A DNA stretch of 34,899 bases from Perkinsus marinus ATCC 50983. Lineage: Eukaryota > Perkinsozoa > Perkinsida > Perkinsidae. The notes below the pieces were generated by a model. It saw nothing but the letters and a program-made list of their open reading frames with translations, was not told where the DNA came from and did no database searches. Below, piece after piece: positions 17,986 through 27,317 of the stretch (the first letter of the stretch is position 1; each line of letters begins with the position of its first letter). The position numbers were made by a program, and so were the translations under genes. The stretch lies in assembly GCF_000006405.1 (NCBI RefSeq), contig NW_003208895.1:33155-68053 (forward strand). The letters run 5' to 3'.

Positions 17986-18178
17986 GGATGCGCTGGGTGT
18001 GTTTCCACTGTGATACTATCTTTTATGTATGGGCATGATAATTAACTAGCTCGCTTAATCCATGCTGTATTCTGTTGAGTGGTAGTGGCTGATAGATTCA
18101 TAGCTGACTGCTGCCCACGCTTCCTCCAATGGAAGACCCTCACATTCGTCCAAATTTTCTATAGCGTTTAATGGACAG

Positions 18179-18216
18179 ATGAGCCTGTACCAATAGTAGA
18201 AATGGTACAGGCTCAT
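18179..18216. repeat. Hairpin with perfect 14-bp arms
   Basis: ATGAGCCTGTACCA and TGGTACAGGCTCAT flank a 10-base loop. It sits 190 bp after the hAT stop codon. It may be a transcript 3'-end structure or an element subterminal site; both are inference. Confidence 0.85.
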
Positions 18217-18541
18217 ATCTCCATGATATGGGCATACGATGTATCACTGTTATACTCGACTGGAATTCTGGCTTCGCCACCTATTACGGTTGTTTTGGGA
18301 TCTTTGCATCAGAAAAGTAGACACGCACCATAATCAACCGCGCTCGCCCATTTTATGGCGGGCGAGAAATACACTGATTCAGGGGAATCCGCTTTGTGGT
18401 ACCAGCCTGGTACTTCCAGGAACTCTCCTGACCCATAGTTCTGACTTTAATCCTTCGCAGTTACTCCTTCACACGGAAAGCGATATACAAATGCTGCTGC
18501 GAAGTGAGAAAGGAGATGAATTCTTCATATTTCCTATGTTG

Positions 18542-18600
18542 CACAAATTGCTCCAAATTGCCTATATAGCAGTGCAAATTGCAGCAAATTGCAGCAACAT
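18542..18600. repeat. AAATTGC motif cluster
   Basis: Four AAATTGC motifs fall in about 55 bp (CACAAATTGC, CCAAATTGC, GCAAATTGC twice), with near matches ACATTGC and GAATTGC just after. Such clusters near hAT ends are often transposase-binding sites, so this may mark the right subterminal region of the nested hAT. Confidence 0.6.
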
Positions 18601-18658
18601 TGCAATATCACTTTCAAAACGCCAAAAGAGAACACCCTGAGTCACTCCGAATTGCTCC

Positions 18659-19240
18659 TTGGCTTCGCTGATAAGTGAGATTTGCGCAGTCTGCAAGGAT
18701 TATTCAGTGCAAGGAGAAATGACTCCAGATGAAGATCTAATCGATGCAATCTCTCCCACGCAGAATCAGCTGACTGCTGGCCACAAGTGGAGCCGAGGCC
18801 GCGCTGTCCGCACACGAAATATATACCGAGACATCGGCACCGACGGGGCATACAGATACTTTATACCATCCGATTCTTGCTTGAAAATGTATGAATCCGA
18901 AAACGATCAGTGCATCGCCCAGTTCAGAAAGAGATACGATAGCTCTGATGAAAACGTATGGGTCGACGCGGACGATTTTTTGAGCTCTCTCAATCTTGTG
19001 AGAGTGATAGAGGTGGTACCAACAGTATCTACCAAAACTGCTGTGTATAATGGTCTGGCATATCGCTGCAGCTGTCAAGATGGTGTACACGCAATATTCT
19101 GTCGCCATTTGGTCGGCATTCTCCTACTAGAGGGGAAAATATCGAGCCAAGGAGCATTTCGGATTCCAGGACAAGCACCACAGGGCTGCGTCAGGTACAT
19201 AGACTTCAAAAAAGCTAATCAATTAAACGCTCCGTTTAAG
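18659..19240 (+). CDS. MULE-type transposase, SWIM-finger exon
   Basis: The 194-residue frame resumes the MULE protein downstream of the nested hAT. Its key feature is YRCSCQDGVHAIFCRHL (about residues 145-161), a CxC..CxH SWIM zinc finger, which follows the catalytic core in MULE transposases and binds DNA or protein. The frame opens with TTG rather than ATG, consistent with an internal exon rather than a gene start. It is ended at 19240 because AAG/GTATGAG is a strong donor there. I could not place the matching acceptor with confidence. Confidence 0.75.
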
Positions 19241-19265
19241 GTATGAGACTGGTTCGGCTCTCGAA

Positions 19266-19449
19266 GTGCGCCCCGCAGCGGCACGACGATACTCAAGTCT
19301 CCTACGGGAATTCACTTCTCCGGGTTCTTCGATGAAGACCCACATGCTTCCTGCCAAAGCTAAGATTATTCCCGAGCTCTCTGCTGATCTTGACTATTCA
19401 TTATTTTGTTGTGATAATGACGATGCATGCTCGAGTGGAGACGAATCCG
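19266..19449 (+). CDS. MULE-type transposase, tail exon (start uncertain)
   Basis: A short frame follows the SWIM exon and encodes a tail ending in an acidic CSSGDES. The donor TCCG/GTGAGT at 19449-19450 is strong, and with the acceptor TTGTTCAG at 19506 gives a 57-nt intron in compatible phase. The left limit is simply the first ATG; the true acceptor for this exon is unresolved. Confidence 0.5.
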
Positions 19450-19506
19450 GTGAGTAATGGGAAATAATGGGAAATACAGTAATGGGAAATCACACATTTT
19501 GTTCAG

Positions 19507-19610
19507 ATCCTATCCGAATCCAAGAGAGCTCGTGGATTGAGGAGGCCGAGGCACTTGCAGGGCAGGAAATCGGAGTGGACTTGTCGAGCTTCATTCTGGA
19601 GGGTAATTAG
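19507..19610 (+). CDS. MULE-type transposase, last exon
   Basis: After the 57-nt intron the frame reads DPIRIQESSWIEEAEAL and on to a stop at 19608-19610. A diverged copy of this exon lies at 13056-13130, which supports it as a real, conserved part of the element rather than chance. Confidence 0.55.
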
Positions 19611-19686
19611 CTTATAGCATGGACCATTTCGAGTCGAAATCTTTGGCAATATCACTGTCGCAGTAATGTAAAACTGATTTTATCCA

Positions 19687-20160
19687 TTAGAGTCCGCAGC
19701 CAGCAGTCGAGCGGAGTCAACTTCGGAGATGACAAACTCTCACGCGAGCAGCGATGATGATAGCAGCCGAGCTGACTCTACTTCGGAGAAGACAGTTAGT
19801 GATGCGAGTAGTGATGATGATCACAGCCAAGCAGGCTCTAGTGGACATACATCCGGTGGGATATTCTTCTCCGTCACGAATGGAGAATCGCGCTCTATTA
19901 GAGCCTGCAGTCAACAGTCCAGCGGATTCTAATCCGGAGAGGATAAGCTCTCATATGTGTAGCGATGACGATAACAGCCAAGCAGACCCTAGTGGACATA
20001 CATCCAGTGAGATCTTCTCCTTCGTCAGGGATAAAGGATCGCGCTCTATTAGGGCCTGCACTCAACAGTCCAGCGGATTCTAATTCGGAGAAGGCAAGTT
20101 CTCACACGAGTAGCCATGACGATAACCACCTAGCAGGCTCTACTTCTAATCTCAGACGGC
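19687..20160 (+). repeat. Tandem repeat array derived from the MULE tail (60-bp and 151-bp units)
   Basis: Two 60-bp units (19702-19761, 19762-19821) encode a Ser/Asp/Glu-rich module ending SSDDD. Two 151-bp units follow (19822-19972, 19973-20123), made of the same module plus about 91 extra bases, and then a partial fifth unit. The 60-bp period keeps frame and the 151-bp period does not, so the later part is probably non-coding. Each longer unit repeats a CTATTAG/AG acceptor-like site before its Ser-rich module. Confidence 0.85.
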
Positions 20161-20885
20161 GCATTTGGGCTCTGTTTACAGCAACCGTCAGTCGCTCGCT
20201 CTCAGCTGTTCGACAGCTTGGATTTATCTCCAATCGAATATGCTCATAATCCAAGCATGTCGTACACATCATTCCTCCAAATATCACCAGAAGTAGGGTG
20301 TAGGGCACTCTGAGTGAGGCACTCGTAGGCAGCTACACTCCGTTTCGTAGGCGCACTCGCGCCATGTCCCACTGGTAGAGCAGTCGGTTGATGGAAGTCT
20401 CGAATCGCCTCCTGGATCGCCTCCATTGGTTCTCGCTGATATGACTCTCCAGAACACGGCAGTAAGTTCGACCCTCATAGAACGTATCGCAGTTCACTGC
20501 TGGTTATTCTAGAGAAGCTTACAGAGCCGAGACGCCTCTCCCCGCGACGGACTCGCTCCCCATCAGCATCGCTATAACCTACGGCGAAACCGTAAAAAAC
20601 CGTCTAGGTACATGTAGACAACGAATCAACTCATAGTCTATGAGTCATAGAAGGCCTCATGCATGATCATGCAATATACCCCTTTCACACTTATTCGTGT
20701 TCGAGCTTTCGATGTTATTCAATGGGTGATGCGGTGTGATGTGATGTTCAATGGGTGAGCGCATGCTATGTGTCTGAGGAAACGTCCTGTCCAGGCTCAC
20801 CAATTCGTCAATCTCAAAGTAATCTGAGCTGAAGATCGGCACTGCTGGTCTTGCTGGCCCGTCCCTTCGATCCTCATGGGCGTTC

Positions 20886-20905
20886 TCCGTGCCTTCAGGC
20901 ACGGA
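20886..20905. repeat. 8-bp hairpin with TTCA loop
   Basis: TCCGTGCC and GGCACGGA flank a four-base loop. Possible RNA structure; no gene context to interpret it. Confidence 0.6.
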
Positions 20906-22603
20906 AAGTGGCTACCGCCGAGCTCCATGGCAGAGAAACTTGGACGGGAACCTGCCCGAACTGCGGTGAGCAATGGAACCAGCGAGGTACTGTCCTCATT
21001 GGCTGCTATAAAGTGAGACTTGGAGCTACCTCTTTCAAGGCTTCAGTGCGGAAGCGTGCTTTTCTTGTAGTGTGACTCCTGGTATCACTTGGAGTGTGTA
21101 GGAATGCTATATGCCCCAGAAGGCGACTGGTGAGTCAGTGATCACGCCGCGGGTGCCCGCGTCACCCCCAAGACGTACATTGACGCATCTTTTAAAAAGG
21201 TACTGCCCTGAATGTGCTCCAGAGGATGCATGATAGTGTAATCGTCGAGCGATATGTGAGCCGAGTCATTGGTGTCTTTGTGTCCAAAGCCTTCATCGAT
21301 ACTTTCCGAGTATTTTGTTTTTTTTAGTTTATCTCTTTAGAGTTCACATGACAGTTGTCAGTAGACTCGCCACAAAATCAAAGTCGGTCGCAGGAGAGCT
21401 AGAGGGGAATCCAGGCACTCTCTCAGGCTCGCGTTCAGGGGAATGAAATCTGCGGGTCTGAATGTTTCACCATTGAAATGTCGGGTACTTCTGTATCTTC
21501 ATAAACGTTACTTCGACTTTGTAGATAGATCCTCGTCATAAGTCACGTCGGAAAAATCATACCCAAGATAATACATGCATCATCAATGTTCGGGCCAGTA
21601 GCTTGAGTTGTGTTGTTAATCATCACGGTGCAAGAGGGTCATCAGTCCGTCGAAAGAGTGACCGGTTACTGTTTCGAGATTCTCGCATGACTTTTTCTCA
21701 TCTTCTCACGGATTACTTCTCATTCTTCTTCCTTCTCCATCGGGCGTGTGAGAGTTGTTGCTAATAACGACTTGATCGAACTGCTCATCATGAATGTCTC
21801 GAACGGCCTTCAGGCTTCTCCCTGCGGGAATCTTCCTGCGGTCTCTAGCACTCCGCGCGACAGGAAGAACCGTCAGAAATATCAGATGGAACGTGCTGGA
21901 CTAATCAATAAAAACATACGGAGTACTCAGGGTTTCCGACGCAAGCTCGATGGACATGAGGGATTCAAGTGATTTACTCAGAATCACGTGGCCACTCAAT
22001 CTGTGAGGCACCCGGATGCGAACGCCTCGCGCGTAGGGAGGCTGTAGGGAAGAAGTAGTGCGTTGACATTCACATATCTCGACTATCTGATTATCTCGCT
22101 TAGATATTGCATCACTCATGGAGGAGGTCAGATATGTGTCGAAGAAGGCTGTGAGGCCACCGCCAGGAAGCGTGGCTTGTGCTATCGCCACAGTAACGCC
22201 ACAAAGGAGTAGGAGCCTCTTCTGGGAAGGCTTCGTTTCCTCCACCGTCCACCCACATAAAAGTAGCATCAGAATGCAGCGTTGAATGCTTGTTAGCCTG
22301 AGTGGCCATCAGTGTTTGAGTGATCAATAGAATTGATATGATACCTGCAGCCTTCTTTCAGTCACTGATGCCAGATCGTCAGGTGGGCTCTCTCAGTAAC
22401 TTCGGCCATCTTGTTCTGGCTCGAAAAACTGAAATTCTCGCTGCGCCCCTCGAACAGCACTGTTTACTCTACCCCAACTCAACAACACTCCGGGGTACCT
22501 ACCACCACCAGAATCTTGTGTATTAGCAGGAGCATGAGGTAGTAGGACTCGAATAGCCTTTCGGTATATCCCCGCCGAAGCACTAGGGGTCGTTTCAGGC
22601 AAG

Positions 22604-22680
22604 GAAGCAATTTGGGGACGCAGAAGAAAAAAAGGGGGAAGCGAAGAAATTTAGGGGCGAGGGAAAGAAAATTTGGGGCG
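22604..22680. repeat. Cluster of AATTTGGGG-type motifs
   Basis: GAAGCAATTTGGGG, GAAGAAATTTAGGGG and AAAGAAAATTTGGGG occur within 77 bp. They are the reverse-complement form of the motifs at 12934-13007. Together the two clusters would bracket about 9.7 kb that includes the MULE gene. Confidence 0.5.
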
Positions 22681-23047
22681 AGGAAAAGTAGATACCCGAA
22701 TATCCAAGCAGTATTATTGGCTCGCCCAGCGTTTTCTTGGGCACATCGATTCTCCAGTATCAACCATAGTATATATTCATTGCAAGATCCTCACCACAAC
22801 CATCTCTGGTTGTGTTGCGTTGGTATCTAGTATCCACTTCCTCTCTGCACGGAATTCAAATTTTGTAACGTTACACAATTGTCGTTTTCAAGCTGCCAGA
22901 CACCCATTACAACTCACACGTTGCTGAGTCAATCTTAGGAAGATGTTTCAAGAGAACCCCACGACGTAACATCAAAATTTTAACCGATTTTTTTCCACTT
23001 TTTTCCACCAGACTGGTAACCAGACGAGAATGAACTCTTTCCGTGTC

Positions 23048-23079
23048 CTACGAAAAGCGTGACTCAGGTTTTTCGTAGA
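23048..23079. repeat. Short inverted repeat (CTACGAAAA / TTTTCGTAG)
   Basis: Nine-base arms are separated by about a dozen bases. No associated gene. Confidence 0.5.
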
Positions 23080-24100
23080 ACGCGATGAAAGCCCATTCTG
23101 ATTGCCTATGCTCCACTACATAGGCGCCTCCGTTGAACTCAATCATCGTTCACATCTTCCAAGATCTCTACGGCACCCTACTGTAGTCGGCTGGACTCTA
23201 GTTTTGGGAGCAATTTGGTTCGGGATTCGAGCATAGGCATTTCTCTGCGGATCAATCGGGGTTCTAGCTATCACGCCAATGATCTAGCAATGATCGCCAC
23301 CTTCTCAGCGATGCTCTTAACGGCTTCTCTCGCACAAATAGTGCTCACGCAACCCTCCAGCGACTTGGTGAATTGTCGTTGAGATGATTGCCACACTAAT
23401 TTCACAGAAAACTATTAATGTTCTCAGAGAATTAATTGCAGATTAATGCTCATGATCACCTTGTTCTATGCGGCGGCCCTACAAGTGGTCGAACTCTATG
23501 TCGATTGAAACTTTCCTTATCATACAAGCAATACATGATTAGATCATCACGTTTCTCTGCTCTTGAAGAGGTGGAGGATGCCTTCGATCGACTTCTTGTC
23601 GTTCAAACGACCTCTTTCCCAAGAGCTTCGTCATTGCAACCTGAGCGTGCTACGGCGGGATTTACTCACATTAATTTATTAAGCAGAAAGGCGCGGCTTC
23701 CCATAGCGGGGACACACGCAATGCATGCTCCGTGACTGTTACCAAACTTCGCGGAAAGACATTGTGTTGTCCGACATCCGACCTCTCATGAACCCTGTGC
23801 AGATTATATTCAGCAAGAGGTCACATTATTGGTACAAAAATTCGCCATAGTTGTGCATCGTTTTACACTAATTGTTGTTTGCCCAAGAGATCCACATAAC
23901 TCGGACGCAAACGTGATCGATCTGGTCTTTTGTACACTCGAGCACACATGGGATTCACTGGTCTCTCTCACATGGCACTGAGAGCAGTTCTCGTCATGCG
24001 AAACCAAAGAAGTACTACTGCTGCAGTAGCTGCGCTCATTTCTTTATCCTCTTAATAAGGTAGAGTGACCGAAGAGTGATCGGATTTCGTGGACCGAGGG

Positions 24101-24128
24101 TAGATTCTATCTTCAGATAGATTCTATC
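24101..24128. repeat. Direct repeat TAGATTCTATC
   Basis: Two exact copies at 24101-24111 and 24118-24128, 17 bases apart. Confidence 0.7.
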
Positions 24129-24286
24129 CTGATGGTAGAGTATGATACTCTTATCCGATATGATCTTGATTGTCCCTTCCAGTCGTATCTTTGACTGCAG
24201 CTTGTAACAGAAGGGACGATGATATCCATCACGGATAATCTATGCACTCATGTGAACGCAAGACTCTCTGATGTATTCACGTGTGT

Positions 24287-24333
24287 AATCATAATCTGAA
24301 TCATAATCTGATCATAATCGCTGAATCATAATC
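24287..24333. repeat. Short tandem ATCATAATC repeats
   Basis: Four copies of ATCATAATC with spacers of two to four bases. It lies 150-200 bp beyond the 3' end of the protease gene. Confidence 0.8.
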
Positions 24334-24495
24334 CACCGACATAGCCTGCTCATTTGCCAGGAAATAATCTCTCAATAAAACGGATAACTTGCTGAATAGC
24401 AAGCTTCTAACTGGTTTTCGTAAAACCATGCTATCAGAAGGACAAGTCCAGCTGAAGCGTAGGTTTGGGAGAATTCAACAAAAGGAGGAAATTGT

Positions 24496-25623
24496 TCACG
24501 GAAATCGCGGTCTCAACTTGCCGATTCCCACTCGTTTAGAAGTAGGATCGAACTGAAAATAATTATTGATCAGCATACGATCGGGGAATATCCATTCGCT
24601 CCACCGGCCCTTCATAATAACAAGACGACAGACGGTAGGAGGGAATCTCCTAGCGTAGTGCATGTATGTCATCGAGAACGGGGTCATGCCCTGAGGGCCC
24701 AAGCCAAATTGCAATAGTGGCAATTTGGTCATGTATTGGCAGGGAAAGACCCATGTCTCCCGATCATACTTGAAGTCGACTTGCGTACCTGCAGCCTCGT
24801 TAGTTTGGGCTTTAATATTCTCGATGAGCCTGTCGTAGTATAGTCCTGGGGCGTACATTAAGTTGGTGCCGGTGTCAAGTATTGCATCTACATTGATACC
24901 AGGAAATATGTGTCCATCACCGACTTGTAGCTTATTAATGTTCACCGTGTATTCTCTGTCCCTAGAGAACTCGACGTACTTCAATGCACCCTCATATAAT
25001 TCAGAATCGCCTCCACCCAGGAGGAGGCCTCCATCAGCGGTTACCTCCTCGGGATCAGCGGAAGGATACAAGTAAAGAGCAATGATATCGGTCGTTATAG
25101 TATGTGACGATCGCAACTGCGTCATCAAGGACGGGAAGTTCACCAAACCTCTGTCATAGCCAATACCCATCAGATTCAATGGAATCTCTTCTGTGACGGC
25201 AGGAGTCTGGTTGAATATCAGTCCGAAAGTGAGCGTCTGTGACACCTGACCCACCGTTAATTTCGCTTGATGCGGAAACACGCTCACCGTGAATCCGTCA
25301 GCGAAATTAATAGTTCTCGTCACGCTTCCCACAGAGCAACGCTTCGAACATTTATAACATCCCATAGGGCAAGCACTGCAGGGGTATCCCGTGGCTCTCT
25401 CGAACCAATCTTTCCAGATGAGAAAGAAAGCACCAGATCCAGTGTCAACGAAAACGTCTAGCTTCTGACCCTTCTTGTCCACCAGAGTATGAAATATTCC
25501 GAAGCCGCGTCCTTTCACAAGTTTGTACTTCACATCGAGCTTCAAAGTTTTTCCTCGGATGACCTTCAACACGTCAAGTGCATAAACCAAAGCGAGCAGT
25601 CGGATGGGCAGAGGAAGAGGCAT
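24496..25623 (-). CDS. Secreted pepsin-family (A1) aspartic protease
   Basis: A 375-residue, apparently single-exon protein. It begins MPLPLPIRLLALVYALDV, a signal peptide. The first active-site motif is VDTGSG (about residue 59) and the second is LDTGTN (about residue 249), the two Asp of the bilobal fold. Four Cys lie between residues 78 and 94, unlike classical pepsin and perhaps a lineage-specific disulfide loop. It would cleave proteins in the secretory pathway or outside the cell. Little room exists for a pepsin-type propeptide: the VDTGSG motif is only about 35 residues beyond the signal. An open frame extends seven codons upstream without an ATG, so 25623 is chosen as start. This is the only clear host-type gene in the window. 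An inverted-repeat element begins 50 bp upstream and must supply most of its promoter. Confidence 0.85.
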   Translation of the reverse strand: MPLPLPIRLLALVYALDVLKVIRGKTLKLDVKYKLVKGRGFGIFHTLVDKKGQKLDVFVDTGSGAFFLIWKDWFERATGYPCSACPMGCYKCSKRCSVGSVTRTINFADGFTVSVFPHQAKLTVGQVSQTLTFGLIFNQTPAVTEEIPLNLMGIGYDRGLVNFPSLMTQLRSSHTITTDIIALYLYPSADPEEVTADGGLLLGGGDSELYEGALKYVEFSRDREYTVNINKLQVGDGHIFPGINVDAILDTGTNLMYAPGLYYDRLIENIKAQTNEAAGTQVDFKYDRETWVFPCQYMTKLPLLQFGLGPQGMTPFSMTYMHYARRFPPTVCRLVIMKGRWSEWIFPDRMLINNYFQFDPTSKRVGIGKLRPRFP

Positions 25624-25673
25624 TTCGGTCAGTATTGCGGCCAAAGGTCAACTTTGTAGCATTTCAGACACAT

Positions 25674-25791
25674 TCCACGTTATTGGACGGTACAGGTGTT
25701 TAACAAAGTAAAACACCCGAGGTCCAGAGAAGATCCGCACGCATGTGTAGTTGGCGAGGTCACCGGGTGACCGTCACCCTGCCGCGTTAGG
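25674..25791 (+). repeat. Left terminal inverted repeat
   Basis: 118 bp, pairs with 26508-26625. It starts TCCACGTTATTGG and ends GCCGCGTTAGG. Confidence 0.85.
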
Positions 25792-26507
25792 GAGTAGTCG
25801 TTTTCGCCCACTTGGGACGGCGACGTCTGGCTCGGTAACAGTAGGCCGCTGCTTTGCAAATCGTACTGTCCAACCTTGGGACGAGCCCTCGTGGTGCTTC
25901 GTCTTCTTGGGCGTTCACACCTCTCAGTCTACGGAGCTCGTTTGCTTGCGTCACTTCCCCGTTGTTTAGAACGCGATTTAGCGAAATCGTAGACAGAATT
26001 TTATAAACACTCACGTTGAATACATCTTCACGTATCATGTAACGTGACATGGGACGACCACACGACCGCACAAGGCTGTGGTAGGAGGATCTGCCCACTC
26101 CTGTTGGCCAGTCTGTTAGCTGCACTGTATCGATTGCTCGCTATATGTAAAATATGCTCGCTACGCCGACTCCGTAACGGAGTTTCCGTTCCGGCATTGT
26201 CAGTTACCTTTTTGTTGTCGTCCGCCTGTGCGGCCCTGCCTGTGCTGAATAGACAGTATAAGGCGAGCGCGTAAGCCTTATCCGTAGCTAACGTGTACAG
26301 GTGTCAAACGATCGATTGCATTCAGAGTCTTTCTAGGGATTATCTTGAGGATTACTGTTGGCACTCCTGCCAACCTTGTCGACCGCAGCTAAGTATTATC
26401 TTATACCCGTATCTACCTTTGGGATTGTGTTGCCAGGATCACTAGTATCGACTACCTATAGTATCAATCGACGACCCGATCACGACTTCGAGTAGACCGT
26501 CCACGAG

Positions 26508-26625
26508 CCTAACGCGGCCGGGTGACGGTCACCCGGTGACCTCGCCAACTACACATGCGTGCGGATCGTCTCCGGACCTCGGGTGTTTTACTTTTTTAAA
26601 CACCCCTACCGTCCAATAACGTGGA
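26508..26625 (-). repeat. Right terminal inverted repeat
   Basis: 118 bp, the inverted partner of 25674-25791. The mismatches are scattered single bases, suggesting modest age. Confidence 0.85.
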
Positions 26626-26703
26626 TATTCCCATCATACTCTTCCCTCACACAGTCCTCCAAAAGCTGGTAGGCGACATTGGAATGCCGCAATAGTTCGG
26701 CAT

Positions 26704-26798
26704 GAGAACGGAGCTTGACGTTCAAGCTCCGTTCTCTCGAGCTCCGTTCAAGCTCGAGTGTGGGTTCTCTGCTGGTCATCAGCAGAGAACTCACACTC
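26704..26798. repeat. Three consecutive hairpins
   Basis: The first, 26704-26736, has perfect 15-bp arms (GAGAACGGAGCTTGA) and a 3-base loop. The second, 26736-26758, has perfect 8-bp arms and a 7-base loop. The third, 26756-26798, has 19-bp arms with one mismatch and a 5-base loop. They share the GAGAAC/GAGCTC theme and lie between two frames of the hAT gene, possibly an intron or a small inserted element. Confidence 0.9.
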
Positions 26799-27313
26799 CT
26801 ATTAGATCTAGACCAACAGTATCTACACCGACTCCCCACGCTGCATCTTCGTCGCTATTGAGATCGAATTCCTCAGAGAGGCTGCTCTCGGATTCGCTTT
26901 CACTGCTGTAATCCTGACCTAGAAAGGAGTTGTCCTCCCTCACTAGATCGCCGAGCTCGAGATCACCATGTGGTACATCATCGTTACCGTCATTCGATCC
27001 AGATTCGATGTCTTCCTGGGACCTACCTATGTCTTCGACTGAAGCACTCTCGGTTACGCATAGTCCAAAGGAGTTGGTAACCGATAAGTGTAGCTTGTGC
27101 CCAGCACAGCCCAGATGAGCAAAGGTAACAACCATACGCTCACGAAGAAGATCCATAGCCCGGAAGTTTGTGCTGGCACTGTCCGTAGTGAACGGACATA
27201 TCTTCGAGACACAGTTACATTTCGGCAGAGCAGCATAGACACTGTCGGCGATGTTGGCACGGGTATGACGACCTTTCAGATCGATGAAATCGATCAGTGT
27301 TCTTCTAAGTTGC

Positions 27314-27317
27314 CCAT
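27314..27317. other. Target-site duplication CCAT, left
   Basis: CCAT precedes the 5' LTR and recurs at 31558-31561. Copy A keeps the unfilled site with one CCAT at 344-347. Confidence 0.9.

Larger units (their letters stand above)
17986..18658. other. Non-coding 3' flank of the nested hAT
   Basis: No gene. It holds a 14-bp-arm hairpin (18179-18216) and a cluster of AAATTGC motifs (18542-18600). It probably contains the 3' untranslated and subterminal part of the nested hAT, with the boundary to MULE sequence somewhere near 18620-18658. Confidence 0.5.
20250..24495. other. 4.2 kb without a recognisable gene
   Basis: Frames here are short and lack motifs. One minus-strand frame (22269-21901) has a hydrophobic signal-like segment (LLLLCGVTVAIAQA) and could be a first exon of a secreted host protein, but nothing else supports it. 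A plus-strand frame at 20851-21075 has a CPNC pair. Small repeats are listed separately. The interval may be MULE-element cargo, old transposon sequence or host intergenic DNA. Confidence 0.5.
25674..26625. mobile_element. 952-bp non-autonomous element with 118-bp terminal inverted repeats
   Basis: 25674-25791 and 26508-26625 are inverted copies of one another with few mismatches, both starting TCCACGTTATTGG from the outside. Nothing between them codes for a protein. Long inverted ends with no coding content fit a MITE-like derivative of a MULE or similar DNA transposon. The arms include the near-palindrome GGTCACCGGGTGACC. I find no matching target duplication, and the two flanks differ in kind: protease upstream region on the left, hAT gene interior on the right. 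Confidence 0.85.
26640..27317 (-). pseudogene. hAT transposase, middle part (copy B), left of the LTR insertion
   Basis: This is the same minus-strand hAT gene as in copy A. From 27317 down it encodes the region before TTDSAS, the GCAGHKLHLSV motif, then an acidic Ser/Glu/Asp-rich stretch (27000-26850). That frame closes at 26791. After a cluster of three hairpins (26704-26798) another frame encodes LRSHAELLRHSNVAYQLL (about 26710-26650), which looks like the helix that follows the Cys/His motif in hAT proteins. The sequence is then cut at 26625 by an inverted-repeat element, and no C-terminal dimerisation domain follows. The gene here is broken on both sides: by the LTR element at its 5' side and by the inverted-repeat element at its 3' side. 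Confidence 0.8.

Noticed and set aside
15350-18650. CAGGTGTC (15349) and CACCCTG (about 18634) as terminal inverted repeats of the nested hAT
   Set aside because: Only a few bases match and the flanking 8 bp are not duplicated, so the ends cannot be fixed this way.
20851-21075. CPNC-containing frame as a zinc-ribbon gene
   Set aside because: Only one CxxC pair is present, with no second pair, neighbours or homologue to support it.
22479-22763. Hydrophobic 94-residue minus-strand frame resembling a membrane protein
   Set aside because: Its Leu/Phe/Pro richness comes from the purine-rich AATTTGGGG motif cluster on the opposite strand, not from a conserved protein.
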